Source of the DNA: Actinomycetes bacterium | GTDB taxonomy: Bacteria; Actinomycetota; Actinomycetes; Propionibacteriales; Propionibacteriaceae | DNA length: 64,000 nt | Reading direction: 5' to 3' | NCBI GenBank assembly: GCA_023436925.1 | Contig: JAEZHJ010000009.1 | Coordinates: 14,056-78,055 of the forward strand | Shown here: positions 27,901 to 42,900 of the stretch, piece by piece | How the letters are laid out: each line of letters opens with the position of its first letter | How positions within the stretch are numbered: the first letter of the stretch is position 1 | The notes under the pieces: model-generated | The model's input: the letters and a program-made list of their open reading frames with translations, nothing else | Database searches by the model: none | Told to the model about the DNA's origin: nothing | Made by a program: the position numbers and the translations under genes

Positions 27901-30900
27901 TCGGGTCGCTGGTCGTCCAGCAGTCGGTGCTGGCCGGCGCCACCACCACCTACCTCGCCCTCGCCGGCGTCGGCCTCGACCTGGGCGCCGGGGCCGTCCG
28001 CCTGGTCGACGGCAGCGGCTTCCTGGTGCTGGGCGCCGGGGTCGCCGGACGCCTCGGCGGCAGCATCGCGGTCACCATCCCGGGCCTGGTCCTGCAGGGC
28101 AGCCTCGGAGTCACGATCAACACCACCGCGGCCCCGGTCACGACCAGCCTGCTGGTCGGGGGCCGGCCGACCACGCTCAGCCTGCCCGGCGGGCCGTACC
28201 TGCGGGTGGACGGCACCGGCCTCGTCCTCGACCTGCTCGGCCAGCGGCTGCGCGCCGACCTCTCGATCGAGCAGGCGACCACGCTGCCCGCCGCCGGCGG
28301 GGCCGGAGAGGTCGTGCTCAAGGTCGCCCTGGCCAACGTCTCGCTGTCCCTGGGTGGCGCGTCGCCGGTGGCCACCCTGACCGGCGGCTCCGCGCTCCTG
28401 GTCTCCCGGGCCTCCGGGCTGGCGGGCCGGATCAGCGGCAACCTGGCGCTCACCGTCCCCGGGGTCACCCTCACCGGAAGCCTGGCCGTGCTGGTCAACA
28501 CCGGCACCATTGCCGTCACGGAGTCCTTCCGGGTCGGGGACGGCGAGGTTCTCACCCTCAGCGTCCCGGCCGGCGGCACCAGCGCCGCGCCGGCAACCTA
28601 CCTGGCGATCGTGGGCACCGGCATCACACTCCAGGTCGCGGGGCAGAGCCTGCAGGCCGACCTGGAACTCGAACTCACCGGGGCCACCACCACGCTGCGG
28701 CTCCGCAACGCGGCCCTGCGGCTGGGCGGCACCCCGGCCGCGCCGCTGCTCACCGTCAGCCAGGTCTCCGGCACCACCGGCACCTTCACCCTCGACCCCA
28801 CCGGGCTGACCGGCAGCCTCGCCGTCCAGCTCGCCTTCGCCGTCAGTGGCGTCTCGGTGTCCGGGTCCGTGGCCATCGGCATCGACACCCGGCCCGGCAA
28901 CGAGCGGCTCGCCGTCTTCGGCGACGACCTACGCTTCACCGTCTTCGGGCAGACCATCGCCGCCGACTTCAGCTTCGAGCAGGTCACCACCGCCACCGGC
29001 GCCCGGCTGGTCCGGGTCGGGATCGCCCAGGGTCGGCTGTTCCTGGGCGGCAGCAACCCCGACGGCAGCGATGCGCTGGTCGCCGTCCGGGACCTCACCG
29101 GCCTGTTCCTGCTCACCGCAGCCGGCGTCGGTGGCAGCATCTCCGGTCGGGCCAGCCTCGCCGTGCCGGGGGTGGAGTTCGCCGCCGCGGTCTCGGTCAG
29201 CCTCAACACCACCGGCCAGGTGATCGCCCAGACCCTCCTCGTCGGCGGAGCCGAACTGGCGGTCACCGTGGCCGCCGGCCCCTACCTGCGGGTCGAGGCA
29301 AGCGGCGTCCGGCTGCAGGTCGCCGGCCAGAGCCTGCGCGGCAACCTCCTCATCGAACAGGTCACCACCGTCGCCACCGAGACCACCGCCGCGCGCACCG
29401 TGCTGCGGGTCGGGCTGACCGCCGTCGAGTTGAGGATCGGCTCCGGCGCCACGACGATCGCCCAGGTCAGCGACGGCACGGCGCTCCTGGTCCTGGACGG
29501 CGGCGGGATCGCCGGCCGGGTCACCGGCGCCTTCGCCCTCGTCGGAGTGCCGGGCATCACCGTCGCGGCCACCGTCGCCGTCGAGCTCAACACCACCGGC
29601 GTCGCGGTCGAGGACCGCTTCACCATCGATGGCACCACCACCGACCTGCGGCTCGGCACGGCCTACTTCGTCGCCACCGCGAGCCAGGCCACGATCTCCC
29701 TCGGCGAAGGCCTCGAACTGGCCGCCGACATCGTGCTGACGCTGCCCGCGGCAGCCGGCGAGTTCTCGGTCCGGATCGAGCGCGGCAGCATCTCGCTGGC
29801 CGGGGGGCTGGTCCGAGCCGTCGACGTCAACGGCGAACTGGCGATCGCCGCCGGCCGGACCACCGCCGCACTGGCCGCCGGGATCCGGGTCACCGTCCCC
29901 GGGCTCGCCGTCACCGGCGACGTCCAGGTCAGCCTCGACGCCGACGCCGCCGTCACCGAGTTCAGCATCGAGGTGACCACCGCCGAGATCAGCCTGGGCG
30001 ACGGGCTGCTGTCGGTGGGGGCCGAGCGCGTCCAGATCTCCTCGTTCGGCGCCGGAGCCACTGCCGAGGTGCGCTTCGCGGCGGAAGGCATCACCCTGCA
30101 GCTGGCTGACCTCGTCGACGTGCGGCCAGGACACCACTGGTCGGCGGCCATCGTCGTCACCGCCGCTGGGATCGCCGCCCGCTTCGCCGGCGCCCTCAGC
30201 GACGACGAGGGCAGCTTCCTCTCCCTGCCGGACGGCATCACCGTGGCCGGCACCGTCGCGCTGCTGGTCAACACCGCACCCACCGCCATGGTCCGCGCCG
30301 ACCTGGGCCTCTCGGTGCCCGCCGGCCCGTACCTGGCGCTCTCCTTCAGCGCTGGCACCATCGCCGTCGCCGGACTGAGCCTGAACGGCAACTTCCAGCT
30401 GACCGTGGCCGGCGACCGGACGGTGATCGCGTTCAGCGACATGGACGTCAGCTTCGGCAGCAGCGGCGACAATGCCGGGCTCTCGGTCACCGGCGGACGG
30501 GGTGTCTTCGTCCTGCTGCCCGCCACACCGGGCGCCACCCCGGTGGACGGCGGCGTCGCCGGCAGCTTCTCCGGCAAGGTCAGCGCCGCTGGCGGCGGGT
30601 TCGCCGCGGATGCCACGCTGTCGGCCCGGTTCAACACCAGCGGCCAGCAGCTCGACGAGTCGGTCACGGTCAACGGCGCCACCCTGCGGCTGGTCTTCGA
30701 CGAGGACGAGCTGGCCGGCGCTGACGGTGCCTTCTTCGAGTTCGTCGTGGCGGCGAGCATCCGGATCAGCGACTTCGTCGAGATCGCCGGCACCTTCAGC
30801 TTCGGCTCCGGCACCACCCCCGCCACCATCACCGACGTCACGGTCTTCGTCGGCGACGGCCCCGGCTTCACCAGCGTCGACGGCGCCACCGACCGCAACC

Positions 30901-33900
30901 CCTTCGCCCGCGGGCTCTACATCACCGGTGCCAGCGGCCAGGCCAGCGCTGACGCCTTCGCCCTGCGCGGCACCATCGAACTGGTCGGTATCTCGGGGCT
31001 GACCCTCGCCGGCACGGTCCAGGTGCTGTACAACAAGGGGACCACCGCGACGACCCTGATGCTCGGCACCGAGTCGGTGGCGGTCGCCGCCGGTACGGCC
31101 ACCGCACCCTTCCTGCTGGTCGTCGGCAGCGCGATCACCGTCGACATCGCCGGCCAGCGGCTGACCGGCGCGATCGGCATCGAGAAGACTGCCACCCGGT
31201 TCCGGATCGCGGCCGGGACGGCCATCAACGAGATCGACGGCACCGCCGCGACCGAGGACTACGACGCCCTGAGGCTGACCTTCGGCGAGGGGATCGCCAG
31301 CCTTGCCGCCAGCGGCTTGATCGACCTCGCCGCCACCGGCGTGGTGGCGGTGCTGGACGGCGAACTGGTGCTGGACGCCGGGGACGCCTTCGCGCTGACC
31401 TCGCCGGCCAGCCTCCAGCTCAACAGCACGAGCGCGGTCGCCACCGTCGGCGGGGTCACCCTCGCCCCGCGTTCGGTGGTCGTCCAGGTCGGCACCGCCG
31501 ATGCGCCCGCCACCCTCTCCCTGTTCGGGCAGAGCCTCTCCGGCGTCCTGCTCTTCTCGCAGGTCGTCGGGGTCGCCGGGGGTGTCGCCACCGCGCCGCC
31601 GGTCACCAGCCAGCTGGTCATCACCAACCTGACGTTGTCGATCGGCAGCAGCACCGCCGGGGTCCGGATCACCGACGGCACCGCCTTCCTCTCCCTCGGC
31701 GCCTCGGTCGCCGGCCGGATCGCCGGCCGGGTCAGCCTGGTCGGCACCCCGGTCACGATCTCGGGCGCCGTCGAGGTGCTGGTCAACACCGGCTCGCAGA
31801 AGGTCACCGCCAGCGTCGAGGTGGACGGCAGCAGCGTCGGCCTCGAGGTCCCCGGCGGGCCCTACCTCAAGGTCGTCGGCACCGACATCACGCTGGCCAT
31901 CGCCGGCCAGCGGATCAGCGGTGACCTCGCCATCACCCAGGCCGCCAACGCCGTCGGCAGCACCCTCACCGTCTCGCTGAGCCGGGTGAGCGCGGGCTTC
32001 GGTGACGGCAGCACCGACCTCGTGCGGCTGGTCAACGGCACTGGTGACCTGACCCTGGGCGACAGCGGGCTGATCGGGTCGATCGCCGGCACCGTCCAGC
32101 TCGCGCTACCCGGGGTCGAGGTCTCCACAGGGCTGAGGCTGGAGATCGGGGTCAACAGCCTGGTCCTGGCTGCCAGCGACCTCACCGTGACCGTCGGCGG
32201 GTTCGCGCTCCGCGGCTCGGTACGGATCAGCCAGCTCACCGTGGGACTCGCCCGGACCACCCGGCTTGAGTTCACCGGCACCGCCGACCTCGGCGACCCG
32301 ATCGGCGCGGTGAGCCTGGGCGGCGACCTCACCCTGACCGCCGCGGGGATCAGGGGACAGCTGACGCTCGCCGCGGACCTCACCATCGGCGACGTCTCGA
32401 TCACCGCCGATCCGCTCAGGCTCGAGATCGACACCGCCACCGGCCTGGTCGCCATCACCGGCGAGGGCATGTCCCTCAGCATCGCCGGGGTCGCGCTGGC
32501 CGGCTCCTTCGCGATCCGCCGCGTGGCGGCCGGTGGCGGCGCGACCCGGACCGTCGTCGCGGTCAGCGGCGGCAGCCTGACGCTGACCGGCACCACCCCG
32601 ATCCTGCGCAACATCAACGGCCTGCTCGTCATCGTCCCGCCAACCACCCCCGGCGCCACCACGGGCGCCCAGGCCGGCGGGATCGCCGGCCAGTTGTCCG
32701 GCACCGTCGACCTGTCCAGCCTGCTGCCGGCCGAGGTCGGCGTCAGCGGCGGCTTCGCCCTGACGGTCAACCGCACCGGCCGACGGGTCACCGAGTCGGT
32801 CACCATCGCCGGCGCCACCACCACCCTCGACCTGGCGGCCGGGCCGTACCTCAAGGTCGCCGGCACCGCGGTCACGCTGAACCTGATGGGGCAGCGGCTG
32901 ACCGGCTCGGTCTCCTTCGAGCAGGCCGGCTCGACCACCAGGATCGTCCTGCAGGACGTCAGCCTGCGGCTCGGCGACGGCGTCACCGACCTGGTCGCGA
33001 TCTCCACCGTCGGGATCAACGAGTTCACCCTGGGCGCCACCACGGGCCCGACCCCGACCCGGTACCTGTTCGGCCGGTTGGCCGTCCAGGTCGCCCTCAA
33101 CGTGCCCGGGCTCAGCCTCGGCGGGGAGCGGCTCTGGCTCGACATCAACACCGACACCGCCGCCGCCCACTCGCTGGCCGACGGGACCCCGCTGGCCGCC
33201 AACCTGTTGCGGGTCGGCGGCACCGGGATCCACCTCGACGTGGCCGGCCAGCGGCTCTCCGGCACCTTCTGGGTCGAGCAGACCGGTCCGGCGACCGCTC
33301 GGGTCACCCGGGTCAGCGTCAGCGACCTGTTCCTCTTCCTCGGTGACCCAGGCGCCGACGGCCTGGCCGGCGACTCGGCGACCGCGGCTGCCTTCGCCGA
33401 CAACCGGGGCGTCGCGCTCGCAGACGGCTCCGGTGCGCTGCTGCTCAGCGCGGCCGGCGTGGCGGGGGTCGTCGCGGGCACGATCGTGGTCGGACCAGGC
33501 CTCGACTCCTCGGTGCTGGACATCGACCCGATCGAGGTCAAACTCGAGCTCAACACCAGGCCGACGGCGGTCGAGGATGGGGCGCTCGGCCTCTCCCTGC
33601 CGGCCGGACGCTTCCTGCGGCTGCAGCTGGGCGGCACGGCCCCGGTCGGCCTCCGCATCGCGGGCCAGGAGTTCAGTGGACGGTTCAGCTTCGAGCAGGT
33701 CACCTCCGCCGGCCCGGACGGGCGCCTGGGCACCACCGACGATGTCGCCAGCGTCAAGATCGCGGCGACCGCCGTGCAGCTCTTCCTGGGCGACAACGGC
33801 GGCACGGCCGGCGACCAGAGCGACGACATCGGGCTGCGGGTCTCCGACGGCACCGCGCTGCTGCTGCTCACCCCGGAAGGCATCGCCGGCCGGATCGCCG

Positions 33901-36900
33901 CCCGTGCGACGCTCAGCCTGGGCGCCGGCGTCGCCGCGGTCGGTGCCGACGTCGAGGTGACCCTCAACCAGCTGCGGCGCACCGTCGGTGCCACCGTCCG
34001 CCCGGTCGCTGTCAACGAGAGCTTCGTGATCGGCGGCACCACGACCAGCCTCGTGCTGCCCGCCGGGGTCTACGTCAGGGCGGCGATCACCGGGCTCGCC
34101 CTGGAGCTCGGCGGCCAGCGGTTCACCACCGACCTGCGCTTCGAGCAGGCCCAGCTGCTCAATGCCGACGGCAGCCTGGACCCGGCCGGCAGCACCACGA
34201 CCACCATCTCGCTGGACAACCTTGGGCTTCGGCTGGGCACCGCCGACCGCGACATCGTGGTCGTCTCGGGCGGGCAGGGCAGCCTGGTCATCGTCGGGGC
34301 GAGCGGCGGGGTCGCCGGCGGCATCGTCGGCGCGGTCTCGGCCCGGGTCGCCATCGACATCCCTGGTGCCACCTTCCACGGCGCCTTCCAGGTGCTGCTG
34401 AACACCCGTCCCGCCGGCACCGGCGCCTACCTGCTCACCATGGGCACGCCGAGCACCGCCGACGACCTGGCGGTCAGCCCCGGCCTGGCCGTCTCCGGCA
34501 CCGGGATCGCGCTGGAGATCGCAGGCCAGCGGCTGACCGGCAGCTTCGGGTTCAGCCGCAGCGCCGCCGGCGACATCGTCGTGCTGGTGGAGGACGCCCG
34601 GCTGGCCCTGGGCGACGGCAGCCGCAGCTTCGTCACCGTCGAGGTGTCCGGCGCCCTGCTGGTGACCTCGCCGCGGCCGGGCGCCGCCGCCGGCCTGGCC
34701 GGCGAGCTCACCGCCGCGCTCACCCTGTCGCCGGAACTCGGCACCCAGCTCGGCATCGACCTCGCGGCCGACCTGCCGGTGGTGCTGCAGCTCAACACCA
34801 CCGCCGCAGCGGTCAACCGCAGCTTCACCGTCGGCGCGCTGGCCCGCACCATCAACGTCGGCGCGAACACCCTGGCCGTCCAGGTCGGCCTGACCGGCCG
34901 ACCCGCCAGCCTGAACCTGTTCGGCCAGACCGTGAGCGCCGTCGTCCGGTTCGAGCAGGCGACCACCCCGGGCGGCGCCAAGGTGGTCAAGGTCGGCTTC
35001 ACCGACCTGTCGCTGTTCCTCGGTGACGACAAGGGCACCCCGGCCACCGGGGACGACGTGGGGCTGCGCCTGACCGGCGGCTACGGCGCGATCCTGATCA
35101 CCCCCTCCGGCTACGCCGGCGAGTTCCTCGGCACCATCGCGCTGGCCGGCCTGCCGGTCACCGTCGACGTCAGCCGGCTCAGCCTCCAGGTCAACACCCT
35201 GGCCGTCGCGGTCAGCGAGACCGTCACCTTCGTCGACCGCAACGGCGCCGTCACGACCCGCACCATGGTGCTGCCGAAGGGCCAGTTCCTCCGGATCGCC
35301 GGCACCGGGATCGTGCTCGGCTTCACCGGCACCCCGCTCACCCTGACCGGCGATGTCGCCTTCGAGCGGGTCGGCAGCGGTGCCGACCAGGTCACCCGGA
35401 TCGGCGTCGCCAACGCCACCCTCAACCCCAACGGCCAGGCCATCGACGGCACCTCCCCGTCCGGCAACCTGATCGCCCTGAGCGGCGCCCTGTTCCTGTT
35501 CGGTGCCGGCGCGGTGACCAACCCCGGCGGCCCCGGCACCGCCGACGACGTCCGCACCACCACCGGCGGTGTCGCCGGCGTGCTGACCGGCCGGGTCCAG
35601 ACCGGCGGGGGAGGGGCCAACCTCGGCGCCTCGCTCGGCTTCGCGCTCAACACCACCGGTGCCGCGGTCAAGCAGAGCGTCGCCGTCGGTGCCCAGACCA
35701 TCAGCGTCGACCTCACCGCCGGCCAGCGATTCGCCTTCGTCGCCCGCGACGTCGAGTTCGACCTGGGCGACTTCATCGAACTGCGCGCCGGGCAGATCGT
35801 GCTCAGCGGCGACAGCTTCTCCGGCACCGGACTCGAGCTGTTCATCGGACGCGGGCCGTCCCGGCTGGCCGACGGCAGCGACAACCCGGACGCGATCGGC
35901 GTCCTGATCCGCAACGCCAGCCTCACCCTGGTGCGCGACCCCGGCGGCACCGGCTACGCGCTGCGCGCCCGCGGCCAGTTCGCCTTCCTGGGCCTCGACG
36001 GGCTCGAGGTGAGCGCCACCGTCGACTTCCTGGTCAACACCGCCTCGACCACCCTCGACCCGGGCGACCTGGCGGCCGTCGCCCCGCTGCCCGCCTCGAC
36101 CGACCCCATCGTGGCCAACTACTTCAGCTTCAAGGCGGTCAACGTCTCGATCGCCGTGGCCGGCGTGTTCGTGATCAGCGGCAACCTCAGCCTGACCCGG
36201 CAGCCGAACGGCGACCTGGATCTCGCGTTCAACCCGATCGGCCTGCTGATCAAGATCGAGGGCACCAACATCGCCCTGCTGCAGGGCTACGCGTCCTTCA
36301 CCATCGCGGCCGCCACCGGCCTGCGGCTGACCAGCTTCAAGGTCGGCTCCTTCAAGCTGCTGCCGCGCGACACCGACCTGCCGCGCTCGGTGAGCGAGCT
36401 GACCGGTGCCGGCAATGTGGCGATGTTCCCCACCGCCGACCTGGCCGGGCCGTACAAGGGCCAGGTGCTCCGCTCCGGCGATCCCAACTACGCCACCAAC
36501 CAGCTCAAGGTGGTCTTCAACGACCCCAACGGCGTCGGGCTCAACGTCGCCACGATCACCGACGCCGAGGCCGAGCTCCAGGTCCTGGTCAACGGCCAGG
36601 CGGTCGCGCTGGCCGGGGGCGGCGGAAACCCGGTGCGGCAGGGGACCAGCAATGTCTGGATCTACACCCTGGCGGCGCCGCTGCCCGCCGGGCTGGTCAC
36701 CGTCCGCTTCCTGCCGGGCAGCTTCGCCGACAACGCCGGCGCCACCACGATGGGCGAGGACGAGTTCTTCATCCTGTGGACGCCGCCGGCCGGGGCTCCC
36801 ACCCAGACCCAGCCCGGCCCGACCGCGGCCCTGGCCAGCCCGGCCAACGGCGGGGTCATCACGGTCGCCCAGATCAACGCCCAGGGCTACCTCGACGTCA

Positions 36901-39900
36901 CCTACACCAGCCTGGACGGCAGCCCGATCCTGAAGTCGTCGCTCGACACCACGGTGCCGTTCCGGGTCAGCGGCACCGGCGTGGCCGACCTGCTGGTGCA
37001 CACCACCGCCGGCAACGAGGGCCGGCCGGTCATCCGCGCCACCCCGCTGCTGGTCACCGGCCGGGCGGACAGCGCCACCTCGGTGACCTACCGCTACTTC
37101 CTGCAGGACCGCAACAAGCAGAACGCGGTCGGCCTGTTCCAGACCGGCACCGTCCAACTGGTTTTCGACGGCGAGTTCTACAGCTCCGGCAACGGCACCG
37201 CCCCGGCGGGCGCCCCGGGCAACCTGCGCTCGCCCGGGCAGACCCAGTCCTTCCGGATCGACCCGTCGGCTCCCGGCGAGCAGACCAGCAACGGCTCGGT
37301 CGGGCTCGGCCCGCTCTCGCTGCAGGGCCCCAGCATCGGCCTGGCCGACTTCGGCTTCGCCGACGGCATGGTGGTGCTCACCATCGCGCTCGGCGTCGAC
37401 CGCGCCAGCCTCGACTTCAGCCCGTCGGCGAGCCAGCCCGGGCAGGCCTCCGGCTCCTCGCCGAGCGTCGAACTGCTCGGCGTGATGGGCACCTTCGACC
37501 TGGCCGTGGACGTGTTCGGCCTGCTCTCGGGCAAGTTCCGGGTCGAGCCGACCGGCGCCTGGTCGCTGAACGTCGCGTCGCTGGAGGCGCTGATCCCCAA
37601 TGTCGCCGAACTGCGGGCGACCGGGATCGCCATCAAGTACGACCCGACCGCCCCGCGCGGCCAGGAGTTGGTGCGGATCAACACCGCCGAACTTACCCTG
37701 CCCAAGTTCGGCATCACCGGCAGCCTGCGGCCCTACAACCCGACCACCCGCGCCAACCTCGATGTCGACAACGACGCCGCGCTGGCCACCGGGGTGGTCC
37801 CGGGCCTCATCGTCCGCGACAACGGCTTCACCCTGGGCACCGCCGAACTGAAGTACAAGCCCGGCACCCCGTCGGTCGGCGGCGCCGCCCCGATCGGCGG
37901 TGGAACCGGCAAGATCAACATCTTCGGGATCCTCGAGCTCGACGACATCCGGGTCGGCGTCTCCGGCCTGGCGGTCAACTTCGACGCGGCCAACCCGGTC
38001 GCCGGGTTCACCGGCGAGATCTACATCGCCACCGGCGGCGCGACCCTGTTCCCGGGCAAGTCATTCACCGCCCGGCTGACCGACCGCACCACCGCTGACG
38101 ACCGCCGTCCGGACGGCAGCATCGACGACGAGGCCTTCCGGATCGGGCTCGGCTTCAGCGGGGGCGCGGTCACCGCCTTCGTGCTCGATGTCGACACGAT
38201 GGAGATCGTGCTGGGCGGCTACGTCACCCTCACCGCCCGCGACTTCGCCCTCGACACCTCGGCCGCCGGCACCGACGCCGAACTGGTCAGCTTCGCCACC
38301 GTCGGTGCGACCGTCACCATCGGCGACCTGCGGCTGTCCGGTGAGGGACGCCACTTCGCCGTCACCGGCAACGGCGGGTTCGTCACCAAGTCGGGCTTCG
38401 GGGTCTTCCTCGCGGTCGGATCCGCGACCGGCGCCTCCTTCAAGTGGCCGTCCTGGCTGCCGATCCGGATCGACGCCATCGGCATCGAGTGGGACGACAT
38501 CCAGCAGAACCCGGGCGACTTCGTCCTGACCCTGTCGGCCAGTGTCACCGGCATCCAGGGTCTGGCCGGCCTCAACTTCTCCGGCTCGGTCCAGGGCATC
38601 CGGATCCAGCCCTCCCTGCTGCTCGAGGGCAAGTTCCCGGTGATCGGGATTGACGCCTTCGGGGTCACCGCCAGCGGCTCGCTGTTCGGCGGCGAGATCA
38701 ACGCCGGCCTGATCGGCGGCATCCTGCGCCTCGACTCCGACTTCTCGATCATCGGCACCTTCGACCGCACCACCCCGGTCGCGCAGCGGGTGCTCTACCT
38801 CGGCCTGCAGGGCGGGTTCTCGATCGCCGGCATGGCCGGGTTCACGATCCGGCTGGGCCTGAGCGAGCTCGGCCCGCTGCAGGTCTTCATCAACGTCGAG
38901 ACGCCGACCGGCATCCTGCTGGTGCCGCAGATCGGCCTCACCCTGAACGACTTCGCCGCGGGGGTGGAGTTCTTCAAGACCCTGCCCTCCCTGGAGGACC
39001 CGTTCGCGCTGCGCAGCAGTGTCGCCGACCTGCCGACCGCCCAGACCGCCGACAGCTGGCTGGTCTCGCTGCAGCAGCAGGTCGCGGCCCAGGCCAGGGC
39101 GGTCGCCGCCAACCCGGCGATCGGCGGCTTCCTGGCCGCCTTCACCGCCCCGATGGTGATCACCGGCGGCGCCCGGATCTACTCGCTGTACACCTCAGAG
39201 CAGCTCTTCAACGGCCAGGTGACGGTCAAGATCTCCACCGACGGCAAGATGCTGATCATCGGCAAGCTGAACTTCGCCGCCAACAGCGTGTCCTTGTCCG
39301 GCCGGCTCTACGTCGACCTGTCCAAGGTCGCCCAGGGGGATGCGACCGTGCTCTTCCTGGCCGACATCCCCGACCAGGTCCGGCTGCTCACCCTGTACGG
39401 CAAGCTCAAGATGGGCTTCCGCGACTCCTCGGGACGTGAGGTCGAGTTCGACGTCCTCGACGTCCCCGACCCCGACGCGACCGGCACCGCCCCGACCACC
39501 GAGGTCGGCGGCCCGGTGGCCGGCGGCGGCAGCGCCGACCTGTCCGTGGTCAACGGACCCGACGGCGAGCGGTACATCGACGTCGTGTTCACCGCCCCGT
39601 CCGGCGCCACGCTGAACCTGGCCGAGATCCTCGGCGAGGGCCAGGAGTTCACCGCCGGCTACGTCCGCGCCGACGGCAGCATCCGTCCGCTGACGATCAA
39701 CGGCCGTCCCGTCCCGTTGATCGCGGTCACCACCAGCAGCGGCCTGCTCTTCGTCCCCGTCCAGTACGACACCACCAGCAGCGACCGGAAGAAGTGGCGG
39801 GCGTTCTACCAGTACAGCGCCACGCCGGGCGGGTCGCTGACGACCGTCGAGATCGTGTCCGGAGCCCAGGTCGACCAGACCGCCCTGCTGGCGACCGCCA

Positions 39901-42900
39901 CCGGGCTGGGCTACTTCACCCAGCAGGCGCTGCGGGTCGCCGGCGTCACCCGGTTCCGCTACACCGTCACCGGCGGGCTCACCGACAACAAGTGGGACAT
40001 CGGGACGGTGCGGGTCAGCTTCGCCGAGGGCGCGATCCGCAACAGCGACGTCATGGTCAACGGCGTGACCACCCCCGGCGCCCGCAGCGCGGCCCGCACG
40101 GTCGAGTTCCAGATCACCGGCGTCACCGCCGTCGTCACCAACCCCGGTGCCGGCATCGACATCAACCTGGTCAACAACCGGGGCTGGAAGACCTTCCTGG
40201 ACGTCACCTTCACCGCCCCCGAGGGTCGGCTGCTGGTGCTCGCCTCCCTGCTCGACCTCGCCCCCGAGTTCACCATCTCGGGCAGCGGCCTGGGCACCGC
40301 GGTGCTGGACGCCACCCGCGCCCCGACCGTGCTCGGCGAGGCCACCGCCACCGCGGCCAGCTACACCCTGCGGTTCTGGGTGACCGGCGCCTTCGCCGAG
40401 ACCGGGACGGTCAGCGTCGCCCCGATCGCCGGCTCGTGGTCCTTCGCCTCGGACGCGACCGCCGAACTGCCCTCCGGTACCCCGGCCCCGTCCTGGCAGG
40501 TCGGCGCCGGCACCACCGGGATCCTGATCCGCCTGGCCGGGCTGCGTACCGACTCGGGTGCCTGGCAGCTGGCCTCAGGGCTGCTGCTCGACCCGGCCTC
40601 CTTCACGATCGCCGACCTGGTCGACGCTGACCCGTCGACCCCCGGCGTCCAGCTCTACGCCGTCGGCGATGTCCGGGTGACCGTCGACGCCGGCGTCGCG
40701 TTCACCTACCTCGGCGACGGCGTCTTCTCGGTGGGCGTCGTGGTGACCGGACTCCGCTCCACCGAGGACGACGCCAACCCCACCGTCACCATCGCGCCCA
40801 CCGTCAAGCCCGGCGCTGTCTCGGGCGCCAGCGCTGACGACTCCGCCTACGCCGCCGATCGGCTCGAGGTGAAGCCGTTCCCGGTCACCGGGGCCGCGGC
40901 GAACCCGACCAGCTACCTCGACATCCGGTTCACGCCGAGCATCGGCCGGCTGCTGCTCGACAACAGCATCGACGGCGACGAGTTCGTGATCACCGGGCCG
41001 GGCGCGGGCTCCGTCCAGCTCACCGGGACGCCGTTCCTGCTGGAGGGCACCACCTACCGCTACCTGCTCACCGGACGGTTCAGCGTCGGTGCCGTGAACC
41101 TGGTCTTCACGCTGGCCAACTTCCGCGACGACTCGGGCCGCTCGCCACCGGCCGAGGCCACCTCCACCAGCACCTTCAGCGTGATCGGCGCCACCGCCGA
41201 CGCGATCTGGTCGGACAAGGCGCTCAACGGCCAGATCATCGGCGTGGACGTCCTCAACGGCCGCCGCTACCTCGAGATCACCTTCCGGCCCGCGGCCGGC
41301 TCGACCCTCGACCACTCCACCATCAACGGTGACGAGCTGGTCTTCACCGCCCCCGACGGCACCGTCATCATCCTCGGTTCGCCGGTCCGGGTCGGCACCA
41401 GCGACACCTACCGGTACTCGTTCAGCGCCACCCTCGCGGTCGGCCGCTACACCCTCGGCTTCGTGTCCGGCAGCTTCGCCGACCAGGCCGGCACTCGCAA
41501 CGCCGCCGAGGTCGAGAGCTTCACCCTCGCCGCCCCCACCGTCGTCGTCACCAACCCGAACAACGGGGCGGCCGGCGACGCCAAGGACTTCGGCCGCCGC
41601 GGCTACATCGACATCACCTTCCCGACCATCAACGGGATCGCCGTCGACCCCGACTCGATCCTGGACGCGGGCGCCGAGTTCACCGTCGAGGCCGCGGGCG
41701 CCGTGCTGAAGATCGTCGGCGCCCCCACCCTGCTCGGCAACGGCACGTACCGGTACTGGTTCACCTACACCCTGACCAACGAGACCGACCCGGTCACCGG
41801 AGCGCCGGGCACCATCGGGGCGTTCAGCAACTGGCGCTTCCTGCCGGGCAGCTGGACCAGCCTCTCCGGGGAGCAGTGGACGGCCGAGCACGGCGCGCCC
41901 ACCGACCACACCCCGGCCACCGGCGTGGTCTGGTTCGACGTCCGCTACACCGGCATCGGCGGCCTGGACATCGAGCAGTTGCTGGCCGGCGGCCAACTCA
42001 CCCTGACCGGGGCCGGCTCCGAGGCGCTCACCGCCGGCGACATCGTCCAGCTCGACGACAACACCTTCCGCTACCTCTACACCGGTGCGCTGACCCCCGG
42101 CACCCTCACCCTGAGCATCGCCGCCGGCTCCTGGTCGGACCAGGCCGGCAACGCCGGCACCGGCACCACGTCCACCTTCCACCTGATCACCCGGGGCAGC
42201 TCCTTCTACATCGAGCTGCTGGGCGGCATCATCCTGGCCACCGCCGGCCTGACCGAGGATCCGCTGCTCGACCTGCGCGCCCGGGTCATCCTGGAGATCG
42301 ACCCGGCCCGCAAGCTGTTCGCGCTGAGCTTCGACGGCCAGATGTCGATCATCCACCTCGGCACGGTCGGCTCGACCTCCGGCAAGTTCGTCCTGGACCT
42401 GGGCGACGAGAGCACCTCGGTGCCGCAGTTCTGGGGCGTGGCGACCATCGAGACCAACTTCTCCGCGCTCGAGCCCTACGGCATCAAGATGTTCGCCAAG
42501 GGCACCCTGCAGATCAACCTCACCGGCGAGGAGAAGGTCGAGACGATCACCCTGCTCGGCCTGGGCGACGGCGGCGGCGACGTCACCCGCACCTTCGTGC
42601 TGCGGCCCTACAGCTTCGGCCTCGAACTGGTCGGGCAGCTGATCGTCGAGGCCGGCGGCAACGAGCTGATGCGCCTCCAGGGCGGCATCTGGTTGTCGAT
42701 CGAGGGGACGCCCACCCCGTCGCTGCAGATGTACCTGACCGGTGAACTCTCCTTCGGCTCCGGTTCGGCACGGCTGACCTACGGTGCGGCGACCGGCGTC
42801 CTGTTCATCCGGACCGGCGGCGACCACGGGTACGGCGTGGCGGGCATGTTCAGCATCAGCCAGGGTGCCTCCCTCGGCCTGCCGACCAGCCCCGACTTCC

